Shown piece by piece: positions 12,205 through 22,770 of a DNA stretch of 64,000 nucleotides (position 1 is the first letter of the stretch; each line of letters begins with the position of its first letter). The notes beneath the pieces were generated by a model, which searched no databases, was not told the DNA's origin, and saw nothing but the letters and a program-made list of their open reading frames with translations. The position numbers were made by a program, and so were the translations under genes. Origin of the DNA: Hydrangea macrophylla (lineage: Eukaryota > Streptophyta > Magnoliopsida > Cornales > Hydrangeaceae); assembly GCA_033977485.1 (NCBI GenBank), contig CM066987.1, forward strand, positions 85,964,588 to 86,028,587, in the 5' to 3' direction.

Positions 12205-13230
12205 ATGGAAGACACTGGTAAAGATTTGGGCAAAGACATAACCAACCCTACTGAACAAAATCAGATTGCTCCAGTACCTCCCAAGATCTATCTCTTTCCC
12301 ATCCTACAACACAAGAGCAACGTGTCACAAGCGTGTTGTTAAATGGAAAGAATTTTCATGCCTGGTCTCGCTCCTTTCGTCTCTACCTCGGTGGTAAACG
12401 TAAGATTGGGTGGCTTCTTGGGAAAGTACCTACTCCTCTTGAGACGGATCCTAAGTATGAAGAGTGGTACACTGATAATTGTGTTATCCTAGGATGGATG
12501 TTTAATTCTATGGAGGAAGGTATCTATCATATGTTCATGTACCACGATACCGTTCATGGCTTGTCGACTGCCTTGTCTAAAATGTATGCTCATGCTCACA
12601 ATGATTCCCGTATCTTTGAGCTCTACCGTGACATTTCTCACGCCTCTCAGGCAACCTTGGGTCTTACAATTGCTGATTACTTTGGGTATCTTCAGACCCG
12701 TTGGGAAGAGCTGGCTCAATATGAGCCCCCTTAGTGAGTTTACGATCGATGGTGCTGTTGAGTCAAAGCACCTTGATCGTCGCCACAGTTATTATTTTTT
12801 GATGGGCTTGAAGCCTGAGTTTGAAACTCTTCGGACCCAGATCCTGAATACTACTCTTATGCCTTCTCTTTATGAGGCCTTTGCTACCATAGATGGTGAT
12901 GAATTGCGACGCTGGATTCTATTACCTTCTCCTATTCCCAAGCCTTCTCCTACAGTTCCAGATCAGATGGCATTTGCTGCTCCTTCTGGCTCTCGTCCTG
13001 GTGGCAATCATCCTCCTCCCGGCGGTCACCGTTCCTATGTTGGGGGTAACCATCCCTTTTGCCAGCATTGTCGCACACCGGGTCACACCATTTACCATTG
13101 CTTTGACCTTCATCCTGTATTGAAGCAACAATATCGTAATCGTCCCACTAGCCGTGGTAGAGGAGCTCCTCGTATTGGTGCTATTGTTGAGATGGTTCCC
13201 ACTCCTACTCCAGATCTTGATCACATTTAG
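12205..13230 (+). pseudogene. copia gag remnant
   Basis: A likely ATG at 12205 opens MEDTGKDLGKD. The frame breaks near 12310 and resumes as NGKNFHAWSRSFRLYLGGKR, the N-terminal gag motif of copia elements. A second shift occurs near 12730 (LAQYEPP stop; the other frame continues PLSEFTIDG). The C-terminal zinc knuckle is intact: CQHCRTPGHTIYHC at about 13060-13101 fits CX2CX4HX4C. The product would coat RNA in virus-like particles. With two shifts no complete Gag can be made. Confidence 0.85.
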
Positions 13231-13250
13231 GCTCCCAATTACATTCCCAG

Positions 13251-13835
13251 ATGGGCATCAGTACACATGCCTTATCTTCAGGTCCCACGGCTGCCATTGC
13301 TGTCGGTAATCCAACCGCTCTTCATAGTAAGTCACCACATCCCACCTGGATTCTGGATTTTGGTGCTAATAATCATATGACTGGTGAGCTTTCATCTTTC
13401 ACGTCTCCTTTTACTCAAATTAACCAATTTATTGGTATTGCTGATGGGTCGTCTATTCCCATTCATAGTCAGGGTTATGCTCGCCTATCCCCCGATATTA
13501 CCCTTTCCTCTGTTTCTTATGTTCCTAATTTTGCCTATAATCTTCTCTCTGTTAGTCGTCTAGCTAAATCTCTTAACTGTGCTGTTGTGTTCTTACCCAC
13601 CTGTTGTTATTTGCAGGACCTGAATTCGAAGAAGATTTTTGGCAGGGGATATGAGCATGACGGCCTCTATTACTTTGGCGATCCTCCTTCTTCCAAGGTG
13701 CCCTCTTCCAGTTTGCAAGCCTCTGTTTTACCAGTCTCTGATAATAATTCTGTTTTACCAGATTCTAATACATATGTTTTTAATCTTAAAACTTTAGATT
13801 TGTGGCATGCCCGTCTAGGACATGTGAACTTTTAG
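13251..13835 (+). pseudogene. copia protease and pre-integrase region
   Basis: The region contains WILDFGANNHMTG. Copia aspartic proteases normally read DSGA or DTGA here, so the Ser/Thr after the catalytic Asp has become Phe (TCT/TTT-type change), which should abolish activity. It is followed by FIGIADGSSIPI and LLSVSRLAKSLN, both typical of the family, and ends with the pre-integrase motif LDLWHARLGHVNF before a stop. It is out of frame with the preceding gag segment. Confidence 0.85.
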
Positions 13836-13836
13836 T

Positions 13837-14541
13837 ATTTATGTTGGCTATTTCCTCCTTTGAATAAAGCTTGCAAGGAATTTGATTTTAAATATGTGGT
13901 TTATGAATTGTCTAAACATACTCGCACATCTTATATTCTTCACATGCATAGAGCACCAAGTGCTTTTGATCTCACTCATTCTGATGTATGGGGCCCCTAT
14001 CTGATCACGGCCTTATCACAGCACTGTTACTATGTCACGTTTATTGATGATTACACTCGTTGTACATGGGTCTACCTTATGAAGAAAAAATCTGAAGTTT
14101 TTACTCACTTTAGACATTTCCTACAGATGATTAAAACCCACTACCACACTATTGTGCATAATATATGGTCTAATAATGGTCATGAATAAATTACTGCTAA
14201 ATTTAGAGTTGCCCTTAACAAAGATGGGATCCTTCGACAACTTACTCGTCCCTACACCCCTGAACAGAATGGTGTGGCAGAACGTAAGAACCGTCACCTC
14301 ATGGCTATTGTTCGATGTCTCCTGTATGGAATGAATGTTCCTCAATATTTTTGGCACATGGCTGTCCTCACTGCCACATATCTTATTAATCGTACTCCTA
14401 GTCGTGTTCTTGATGGGAAGGCCCCACTTCATGTCATTAAGCCATCTTGCGCCCTATTTCCTCTTATCCCACGGGTCTTTGGGTGCACTTGCTTTGTTCA
14501 AAATAAGAGTCCTCACCGTACAAAACTAGATAATAAAGCTG
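13837..14541 (+). pseudogene. copia integrase remnant
   Basis: Core segments are recognisable: LTHSDVWGP (first catalytic Asp), YYVTFIDDYTRCTWVY, then WSNNGHE where copia integrases have SDNG, so the second catalytic Asp is Asn. This is followed by a stop near 14187-14189. The frame continues with NGVAERKNRHLM and YFWHMAVLTATYLINRTPS, which holds the region of the catalytic Glu. A frameshift follows near 14540 (CVFWGT to CVLGYSSMSKGYRCYDP). The zinc-binding HHCC part is damaged. Confidence 0.85.
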
Positions 14542-14542
14542 T

Positions 14543-14971
14543 TTGTTGTGTGTTTTGGGGTACTCTTCAATGTCAAAGGGGTATAGGTGCTATGATCCTG
14601 TCACTCGTCATTTATATCATTCTTTGGATGTTACTTTTTTTGAAACTGTTCCATTTTTTCCAGGGTCTTCTTCTCCTACAGGGCCTGCATCGGTGGAACC
14701 TTCTGGTGTCATGGATGATTCCATCCTACCACGCCCTGTTCCTATTCTTGACTCCACCGGTGAGACCTTACCTCCTGTCATCACCAATGATCCTTCCCAG
14801 GTTTACTCTCGCCGGCCACGATCCTCTGATCCCCTGCCAACGTCTTCTCCGACTTCAGGTACTACTCCTTCCCCTCTACCTCCTATTGTTACCCCTATAC
14901 CTGCTCCTCCCCGTTACCCTTCGCGCAATCGTTGCCCTCCCCCCCCCCCCCGCTCATTTTCTTTTATCTGA
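14543..14971 (+). pseudogene. copia integrase C-terminal / linker segment
   Basis: The open frame starts VLGYSSMSKGYRCYDP and continues HLYHSLDVTFFETVPFF, the usual integrase-to-RT linker of copia polyproteins. A Pro/Ser/Thr-rich variable linker follows, ending in a C homopolymer (about 14938-14951) likely to have slipped and caused the next frame change. Confidence 0.75.
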
Positions 14972-15014
14972 TAGTACTAACCACCCCATTTCTCAGTATC
15001 TTTCTTAACAGGGT

Positions 15015-15770
15015 TTGTCTTCCCCTTATCAGTCATATTTGAGTAAGGTTGATTTGGTTCCTATTCCTCATTCTGTTCATGAAGCTCTCCAGGATCCTCA
15101 GTGGGTGACTGCTATGCAAGCCAAAATGGATGCTCTTCAGGGCAATCAGACATGTGAACTTGTTGATTTACTTGCAGGTGAGCGCACGGTTGGTTATAAA
15201 TGGGTCTTCAGTCTGAAGTATCTAGCGGATGGGACTATTGATCGCTATAAGGCTCTCTTGGTAGCTAAGGGCTTTACTCATATTTCGGGAAAGGATTTTG
15301 GTGCTACTTTTGCACCTGTTGCTAAGCTCACTACAGTTCACCTACTGGTTTCTCTTGCTACCTCTTATTCTTGGCCTTTTCATCAACTTGATGTCAAAAA
15401 CGATTTTCTTAATGGTGATTTGTTCGAGGTTATTTACATGGATCCTCCTCCAGGTTTTCGACCTCAGGGGGGGTGTCTAGGAAAGGTTTGTTGCCTCCAA
15501 AAATCTCTCTATGGGTTGAAGTAATCGCCTCGTGCATGGTTCAGCCGATTTTGTGATGTGGTGCTTACTATGGGATTTTTTCGATGTCACTCCGTTCACA
15601 CTTGTTTTATTCGTCGTAACTCCTAAGGAAAGTGCATTACTATCTCTGTTTATGTCGATGATATTATTATTACCGATGACGATGCATCGGGCATTGTGCA
15701 AGTGAAGCAAAATCTTGGGATGTCATTTGATATTAAGGATTTAGGTCCCCTAAGATATTTTCTTGTATTG
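15015..15770 (+). pseudogene. copia reverse transcriptase remnant
   Basis: The N-terminal part carries ALQDPQWVTAMQAKMDAL, YKWVFSLKYLADGTIDRYKA, FGATFAPVAKLTTV and FHQLDVKNDFLNGDL (normally DVKNAFLHG). A TAA stop follows LYGLK at 15522-15524. The same frame goes on through SPRAWFSRFCDVV, a second stop near 15624 and ISVYVDDIIIT, so the YVDD catalytic box (about 15652-15663) survives. Near 15765 the frame is lost (YFLVLRW for the expected YFLGIEV). Confidence 0.88.
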
Positions 15771-15772
15771 AG

Positions 15773-16436
15773 GTGGCTAGATCTCGTTATGGTATCTCTC
15801 TGTCACAAAGAAAGTATTCTCTAGATCTTCTTCAGGATACTGGTATGCTTGGATGTAGGCCAGCCTTCTCACCTATGGATCCTAATCTCAAGTTGACTGC
15901 AGAAATGAGGGATTGTCTGCCGGATCCTTCAGTGTACCAGCGTCTTGTAGGTTGTCTCATCTACTTGACAAATACACGTCCGGATCTCACATTTGCTGTC
16001 AGTGTTGTAAGTCAATTTATGCATTCACCGTGTACTTCACACTTGGATGCTGTATATCATATTCTTCGATACCTCAAGACTTGTCCGGGTCTTGGGCTCT
16101 TCTTTAAATCAGGAGCACAATTGGGTCTCTCCTAGTTCACTGATATAGATTACGCGGGTTCCAAAAGTGATAGACGATCTAGTTCTAGTTTTTGTACTTT
16201 TGTGGTAATCATCTTATATCCTGGAAAAGTAAGAAGCAAGCAGTTGTCTCGCGTTCATTAGCCGAAGCTGAGTATCGTGCCATGGCTCAGGGCACATGTG
16301 AACTTCTCTAGCTTCGTTCACTTCTTGACGAGTTGGGCTTCCTAGTCATAGATTCATCCACCATTTTCTGTGATAACAAAGTCTGCTATCATGCTGTCCT
16401 CCGACTCAGTCCTTCATGAGAGAACGAAACACATAG
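15773..16436 (+). pseudogene. copia RT thumb and RNase H remnant
   Basis: ARSRYGISLSQRKYSLDLL, CRPAFSPMDPN, YQRLVGCLIYLTNTRPDL and LRYLKTCPGLGLFF are all family hallmarks. After a TAG at 16133-16135 the frame continues with DIDYAGSKSDRRS, the start of the copia RNase H (first catalytic Asp), then decays. The C-terminal segment lies in the duplicated part that follows. Confidence 0.85.
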
Positions 16437-16928
16437 AAGTTGATTGTTCATTTTATTTGCGAGAAAGTTTGGTCTGGAGTTGTCATACCTAGCTTTGTAT
16501 CATCATCCAATCAAACTGCAGATATGTTTACTAAGTCCATTGGTCCAGGATTGCTTCAGTCATCTCTTGGCAAGCTGGGACTCGTTGATATCTTTGCCCC
16601 AGCTTCAGGGGGAGTGTTGGAATTAGGAAACAGTTTTAGAACTTATTTATTTCCATATCAGTCACAGATACATCTACCCTTTTCTGTGATAACAAGTCTG
16701 CTATCATGCTGTCCTCCGACTCAGTCCTTCACAAGAGAACGAAACACATAAAAGTTGATGTTCATTTTATTCGCGAGAAAGTTCGGTCTGGAGTTGTCAA
16801 ACCTAGCTTTGTATTATCATCCAATCAAACTGCAGATATGTTTACTAATTCCATTGGTCCAGGGTTGCTTCAGTCATCTCTTGGCAAGCTGGAACTGGTT
16901 GATATCTTTGCCCCAGCTTGAGGGGGAG
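16345..16928 (+). repeat. 316-bp tandem duplication spanning RNase H end, polypurine tract and LTR start
   Basis: GTCATAGATTCATCC at 16345 recurs as GTCACAGATACATCT at 16661. Both copies contain CTGCTATCATGCTGTCCTCC, ADMFTKSIGPGLLQSS-coding (or NSIG) sequence and a polypurine tract. The first copy also carries about 50 bp of LTR (TGTTGGAATTAGGAAACAG to CCATATCA) before joining the second copy at GTCA, a tetranucleotide present at both parental sites. This is a duplication by slippage or template switch. Confidence 0.88.
16920..16928 (+). promoter_or_regulatory. Polypurine tract of the copia element
   Basis: GAGGGGGAG directly precedes the 3' LTR (TG at 16929). The earlier copy CAGGGGGAG at 16605-16613 precedes the internal LTR stub. 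Confidence 0.8.
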
Positions 16929-17091
16929 TGTTCGAATTAGCAAACAGTTTTAGAATTTATTTATTTCCATATCGGTCATGTTGACCCAATTAATGCAGTT
17001 TTTATTTTCTTTGATTGTCTTTCCTTTTTGTTGCTCTCTAGGATTGTATATATACAGGACTATATAGTAATTAGAAATTATCCCTTTCTCA
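16929..17091 (+). mobile_element. 3' LTR of the copia element (163 bp)
   Basis: TG at 16929, CTTTCTCA ending at 17091, followed by the target duplication ATTTC. Same length as the 5' LTR, with a few substitutions, for example G to C at the fifth base. Confidence 0.9.
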
Positions 17092-18235
17092 ATTTCTTTT
17101 ATATCTCTTGACGAATGGAGTTCTTTCTCAATTATGGCTTGAAGTTAATAGTGAAAGACGAGATGGAGTAGCGGTGACATTGAATAAGTTGCGAAATGAA
17201 TCCTTAGAACTATTTATTTTTAGGCATATTTAATTATAAAAATTGAAGTTTAGGTCCTACTTGACCTGATTGAATGACTACTGAATAAGTTGCAAATGTG
17301 TACGTATCATATACTTTGGTCGATGCATTGTCCATAGATGTATCCACCACTTATACATGCATCCAAAAGTTCATTCGTTTCTCTCTCAAGCCCTCTTTGC
17401 AGATGAAGGTTGAAACATCATTGTTGATTATGTCATTATTTTTACAACTTTTGATGCTTCTGTTGAGCAATTACATTGTTCTTTCATCACCATAGTCCTT
17501 GTGAAAACCAAAGTTATGTTAGTTTAATAAAAAAAATAAACAACCATTGCTAAAAGATTTATGACGGGAGGCAAAATCGGATTTGTGGTTCTACAAATTC
17601 GAATTGTTTTGTAGTAGTGGCGGATCCAATAATGAAGGTCTCGATTTTTTAACCATATTGTTTTTGAAAAAATCACCATACTCTTTAAAACCACTTTTTC
17701 AAATATTAATACACTTTGAGTACAAGAAGTTCCAACATTTTAGCACTAAAATCATTAAAAAGTATGATTTATCCAAAGCCACTACTATGTATCCTAGAAT
17801 TTTACTATATACTAATGGAAAATAGTAGAGTGAGAGAATTCACAAGATAAGGATAGTAATCAAAAAATTCCAAATATAAGGAGCCTAACACGACACGTGG
17901 CACTTTGGGTTCATGATAAGTGAAAAAATGACATCCTTAGAATGAGACCATATCATAATTTAGTCAAATAAAGAGGTAATGTATCGAGGGTCGTATTGTG
18001 TCCGTCACACGGACATGACATTTCTTGGACACTTTTCCTTGGAGTGTCGGCGTATAATTTTTAGGATTTTTTCATACCGATGTGTCCATATCGTGTCCTG
18101 TCGTATCCATGTCGGTGTACACTTTTATGTCATTATGGCGTTGTGCTGTTTCTGCTTTTTTGTATTGTTCGAGTTGCTATTTGCAACCAAGAATGAGGGA
18201 AGAATGCACCTAACGTGTTTGTGTCTCTAAAGCAG
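17092..18235. other. Unique AT-rich sequence, no gene seen
   Basis: Continues the pre-insertion sequence to the left of the copia element. Small open frames (e.g. 17583-17825, 17979-18230) have no recognisable domains. An acceptor-like polypyrimidine/CAG at 18223-18235 opens the next feature. Confidence 0.45.
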
Positions 18236-18363
18236 TTACTGTTAGTATCAACTACATGGTGGGGACGGCCGAGTTCCCATCTTATGATATAGATTTACCT
18301 ACAACCACCACGGCATTGGATATGAACTTGCAGCTGGAAAGTTTGATTTCTTTAGAAGGAGAT
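18236..18363 (+). CDS. Putative internal exon of an unidentified plant gene
   Basis: Bounded by an acceptor (TCTCTAAAGCAG) and a good donor (GAT/GTAAGT). The frame reads TVSINYMVGTAEFPSYDIDL and continues PTTTTALDMNLQLESLISLEGD without stops. It ends in phase 0, compatible with the exon at 18721. Codon-like composition (GC richer than the flanks) supports coding. The protein family was not recognised. No other exons of the gene could be placed with confidence. Confidence 0.4.
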
Positions 18364-18720
18364 GTAAGTGCTAATGAAATGGTCTATGTCCTTAATTAAG
18401 TTTTCTTCTCTCATATAGCCGCAGGTGACTTAGAGCCCCGCTGTTATTGCAGTAGGAATAAGATATTTTTCCTCTAATAGATGTTTTAAATTACACAATT
18501 GTTGCTTCTAATGAAGCTCTATATTTTTCAGATTTAAGGTGTCTGTTTTTGAAAAAGCTGTGAATTAAAAAGTTTTTGTCAAACGGGCTCATATCTCTTA
18601 ATAATCTCAAATAAGCGATTTTCCATCCCAAATAATCTATTCCAAACGGGCTCTTATCTATTCTGGTTTAATTAATCTCATGATGGTGTATAACACTCTT
18701 TTGTTTTCAATTTATAACAG

Positions 18721-18822
18721 GTCTCAGTCTTGCAACTGAAAGCTGCCATTCATCAGAATATTTTCAGTCTTATTGCCCATTCTATTGCTGAGGCCCAATT
18801 GATGGATAATACATCCTTTATG
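18721..18822 (+). CDS. Putative second exon of the same unidentified gene
   Basis: Acceptor TTTATAACAG and donor ATG/GTGAGA flank 34 codons reading VSVLQLKAAIHQNIFSLIAH then SIAEAQLMDNTSFM. Both ends are phase 0 and join cleanly to the preceding exon. The sequence looks like an amphipathic helix. The family was not recognised; it may be part of a real gene or a captured fragment. Confidence 0.4.
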
Positions 18823-18978
18823 GTGAGAGTCTGCCTTATGAATAGTTCTGTAGTGGAGGCATTCTAAGGCATTTCCGTGAGATAAGGTTTGACTAACACT
18901 ACAATTAATCATGTATTCCTTGAATCAGCTCTTAGATAAGATATTTGACAAGTTTGCAACCCTTTGGATCAATATAAA

Positions 18979-19062
18979 AGTTAAACTCAAAGATAAAAAA
19001 GGATCAAACTGTCACTCGAAAGTTAAACTCAAAGAAAAAGAAGGATCAAACTGTCACTCAAA
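18979..19062. repeat. 42-bp tandem duplication
   Basis: Two adjacent 42-bp units, each starting AGTTAAACTCAAAGA and containing GGATCAAACTGTCACTC, with three differences. Confidence 0.85.
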
Positions 19063-19799
19063 ATGAGATTCCTTGTTATTCTGACGTTCTCAATGCTTTT
19101 GCTTTTTGATTTGTATAAGCAGTGGTTATGTAATGCTGTCAAGTCTTCACACAAGCCTCGGTTAAGATTGAAGTGAGTTAAATTCTTTCTTTCGTTTTGT
19201 TTGTAGAAGTAAGGTGCATCTAAACCATGAAACAGTTCATGCTAGAGATCCATTAGTAATTTCATTACTGAAGTCATCTTTTTTTGTTGTGTGTACAATT
19301 AGTTAGTAGATTTGGATATTTTTTCTAATAGTCAATAAGTGGTTTTACTTAATTCGTGTTTTCTTTGTCAATGGAGGGCATATAACGTGCTTATCTGTCA
19401 AATATATGTATAGTATTTCAATTATGATAATCAATAGCTATTTTTCAGTATCATTAAATATGGATATAGGATGTAGTTTTACAATGACTGATATCGAAGC
19501 AACAACTTGTAGAACCACGCATTACTTGAGCTGGTGCCATGATACCGATGAATTTAGATCCTTTTTTAATAGGTTTGAACTGGCTGGTTTTAGAAATTAC
19601 TGAATTCGAGGTGAATAATGTCCTACAGGTGTGTCTAAGTTTGGATTAAAGTTTACATGTAGAAAGTATGAACCTTCCTCAACTTCAAGTTGGATTGCCA
19701 TGAAAGTGGTTTGGAAAGGAAGTTAAAAACTGTTGTCCTCTAGAAAAGGTAATGATTAAAAAAATAAAATTATTAAAAAAAATAAGGGAGATTTGGTCA
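19063..19799. other. AT-rich sequence, no gene seen
   Basis: Possible introns of the putative gene to the left. A 65-codon frame at 19406-19603 has no recognisable motif. Confidence 0.4.
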
Positions 19800-20121
19800 A
19801 AAATCTTAAATAATGAACTTTTTTGGTAAACACTCCACCCCGTTTTTAATTTAGGTGAAAACTCATCTAGTCATTTTGTGGACAGAACTACCCCTCTCAG
19901 TATGTCAGACGCATGCAGTTGCTATTTAACATTTATAATGTGCAGTCACTCACACCAAGCACCCCAAATAGTTTTGCAAACTTCAAAAATTTATAACTTT
20001 CAATCCAAAAATTAATTTTTTGCAAAATTTATATTTTCAGAATCTATTCGACGAGATCTATTAAACAAGTACCATTGTCACTATAAAATTCTGGAAAAAA
20101 TAAAAAATAAAAAAAATTTGT

Positions 20122-20754
20122 GTGAAATTTCACACAACTAGATATGTGAAATTTGTGGGAAAAGGAATAAGTTATGTGAAATTTCACATAACTATCTATG
20201 TGAAATTTGTGAAAAGAAAAAGTGAAATTTCACACAACTTTGTTCAATGTGAAATTTCATTCTAGAAAGAGAGAGAGTGTAAGAGAGATAGAGAGGTCTC
20301 GTTGTTTTCCCATGAAAAAGTTATGTGAAATTTCTGAATAAAGAAGTTATATGAAATTTATGAAAAGAAAAAGTTATGTGAAATTCATTCTAGTGTTTGA
20401 AATTTCACATAACAAGGTAAGTGAATTTACTCGACGAGGTCTATCAAACAAGTACCATTATTGGCATGAAATTCGTAGAAAAAAAATGGTTATGTGAAAT
20501 TTCACATGAAGACAGTTATGTGAAATTTACACCAACATCTGAAATTTCACATAATTTTTTAACATAACAAGTAATTAATGTGAAATTTCACATTGCTTAA
20601 CTTCCATAAAACTCTAGTTATGTGAAATTTCACTAACTGTTCTAAGAACTTCCCAAAACTCATCCCACATACTGCTGTAGTCATGTGAAATTTCACACAA
20701 CGTTTTTTAGCATGAAATTTCACATAACTTTTTTTTGTGTGAAATTTTATTCCA

Positions 20755-20796
<42 letters not shown>

Positions 20797-20885
20797 CATT
20801 CTCATTGTTTCTCCAAGAATTTTTTAAGATGTTAAAATTTGACACAATTTTTTATTTTACATTTTTTTTCAGTGTGAAATTTCAC
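20122..20885. repeat. Dispersed cluster of the palindrome GTGAAATTTCAC
   Basis: Eight perfect copies, at 20122, 20176, 20222, 20494, 20580, 20622, 20685 and 20874, with at least ten one- or two-base variants between them, often embedded in TTATGTGAAATTTCACATAAC. The 12-mer is its own reverse complement. Spacing is irregular (42 to about 270 bp). Confidence 0.9.
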
Positions 20886-20966
20886 AAGCAAAGCATAAAA
20901 ATTCCTAACCCACTTTTGTTTTACAAAATAGTACTCCATGTGAAACTTTTGGGTTTCCCCTCTCTC

Positions 20967-21001
<35 letters not shown>
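20760..21001. repeat. GA and TA microsatellites
   Basis: A (GA)n run of about 34 bp at 20760-20793 and alternating TA tracts at about 20963-21001 lie within the candidate transposon. Another GA tract lies at about 21573-21603. Confidence 0.9.
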
Positions 21002-21002
<1 letters not shown>

Positions 21003-22090
21003 TCAAAATAATTAAATTTCATATAACTATTCAATCAGAGAGAGGGAACCCAAAGGAAAGCTTATTGACCTCTCAATGTCCTGTCTTCAAATCATCAAAT
21101 TGACCACAAACAAAGATCAAGATGTAGAGTGAAAAGGTGGGTGAATCGGTTGACACTTGTCCATGACATTAAAGCCCACAATTTGGCCACCTACCTCTTC
21201 ATCTTGTCCCTTATTACAGCAAGCAAACCGATCTTAATCTCATCATCCCACGCTTTTTGTAATCATCCTAATCCTCAATCTCGGTCTTCCTCAATTCTTC
21301 ATTTTCTTTATCTTCTTCGCAACTATTGTTCTTGCTATGTGTCTTGAATATTGACCAGAATGACAAGTTGCTCTAATTTGCTCCCGGCGGAGTAGGTTTC
21401 ATACATCTAGTGTCTCTGTCGCCGGAAAATCTCGATCGAAGGTAGGGAATCGTGATGGATCTAGATCGCTAGCTCAACAGGTGGCTGACAACTGAATTGG
21501 ACTTTGAGGCCTCGGAGAAGAGATAGAAAAAATAGGAAGTTCTTTGTTAATGGTGGTCAACTGTAAGAGATAGAGCTAGAGAGAGAGAGAGAGAGAGATA
21601 GAGAGTGGTGATGTGGTGTCGGTGGTGATTTGAGAGAGAGAGAGAAATATCTGAGGGTATTATCGTCTTGATATTAATCACTCAAACGGGTCACGGGAGT
21701 TGATGTAGTTAAGTTTCACAAAGAATGGAGTTTTATGCAAAATTAAAAACGGGATGGGGTTTAGACTAGCAAAATCCAATTTGAGGAATTTATCACTAAA
21801 ATAATCCAATGAAAATAGGAACTATTTAAAGTAACTTATCTTCCCCATTTCTATTTGATTCCTTGCCCGGAAAAAGGAGGATATCTAGCCTTTGGAAGTT
21901 GGTCATCATATCAGAATTGTGTTGCTTCAGTTTCTTTACAAGGTTAGACTTCACAGTGTGTCAAACTAATAAGGCGTAAGGCGTTAAAAAAATAGTGGTT
22001 TTCAACAGCAAGACTCGTTTTTTGGGTAAAGTGTTTTAAAATTTGTTTGGGTGTAAATTGAGGGTAAACTTGATTCGAGGAAAGATCCTA

Positions 22091-22770
22091 CACTGCAACA
22101 AAAATATGTTTTGGCGATGAAACATGGTGAGAAAGTCTAAATTCCTTGCTAAAAGTATAGTATTGGCGAGGAAATAAAAATTTGTAGCCAAAAAGGCTAA
22201 AAGGCGCACAAATTTTGCGACGAAAGTCTTATTTCCTCACCTTAAGTGTCAAATTGTGCGAGAAAATTATATTTCCTCGCCAAAAGTGAAGTCTCAGGCG
22301 ACAAAATACTCTTTTCCTCGCATGTAGTGCAGTCTCTGGTGACGAAAAATAAATTTTCTCGCCTAAAGTATGTTCAAAAAAGATTATTTCTCATTTTATT
22401 TGGCGACGAATCAATTTCCCCATCAATAGTGTCGATGTTGGAGAGGAAATTATATTTTCTCACCAAAAGTAAAGTGACAGTGACAAAAGCTTCTTTCCTC
22501 GCCTAAAGTGTTTATTTTGGGCCCAAAGTGAAGTCCAAAAAAATATTTCCCCATTTATTTGGTGATGAAATAACTTTTCTCACCAAAAATACATATGATG
22601 GCAAGGAAATTCTATATTTCCTCGCCAATAGTGTTATACTCGGCGAGAAAAATCATTTTCTTTACATAAACTTAAGTCTAAAAAAAATTAAAATAGTGGG
22701 AAATAATTTTTGGCGACGAAGTAATTTTTTTTTTTGCCAAAACAGATAATTCTCTGGATTAGAACAACTT
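22091..22770. mobile_element. CACTA-like transposon end with subterminal repeats
   Basis: Starts CACTGCAACAAAAATATG, similar to the CACTACAAGAAAA ends of plant CACTA elements. The following 650 bp alternates GGCGACGAAA/GGCGAGGAAAT with TTTCCTCGCC(AAAAGTG) motifs in both orientations, at least a dozen in all. This is the usual subterminal transposase-binding architecture of CACTA (En/Spm) elements. The opposite terminus was not found in the window. Confidence 0.6.

Larger units (their letters stand above)
11643..17091 (+). mobile_element. Ty1/copia LTR retrotransposon, decayed, with target duplication
   Basis: A 5449-bp element bounded by 163-bp LTRs that start TGTTGGAATTAG or TGTTCGAATTAG and end in CTTTCTCA. 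The 5-bp target duplication ATTTC is present at 11638-11642 and 17092-17096. Domain order is gag, protease, integrase, reverse transcriptase, RNase H, which defines copia. The primer site, tract and duplication are intact, but the coding region changes frame at least five times and has several stops, so it is an old non-autonomous copy. A 316-bp duplication lies near its 3' end. Confidence 0.92.
19800..21810. mobile_element. Candidate non-autonomous DNA transposon with imperfect inverted ends
   Basis: The left end has TAAACACTCCACCCCGTTTT with TAATTTA following (about 19827-19853). The right end, read on the minus strand, has TAAACCCCATCCCGTTTTT with AATTTT (about 21763-21739). Flanking blocks match weakly for some tens of bases more. 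Inside are the GTGAAATTTCAC palindrome cluster, GA and TA microsatellites and no coding domain. Exact ends and target duplication were not resolved, so the superfamily is open. Confidence 0.5.

Noticed and set aside
20122..20885. CRISPR-like array of short palindromic repeats
   Set aside because: Repeat spacing is irregular, the repeats are only 12 bp, there are no cas genes, and the context is plant nuclear DNA.
22246..22749. Lys/Phe-rich frames of 73-86 codons
   Set aside because: They run through the CACTA subterminal repeats (GGCGACGAA/TTTCCTCGCC), which explain the open frame.
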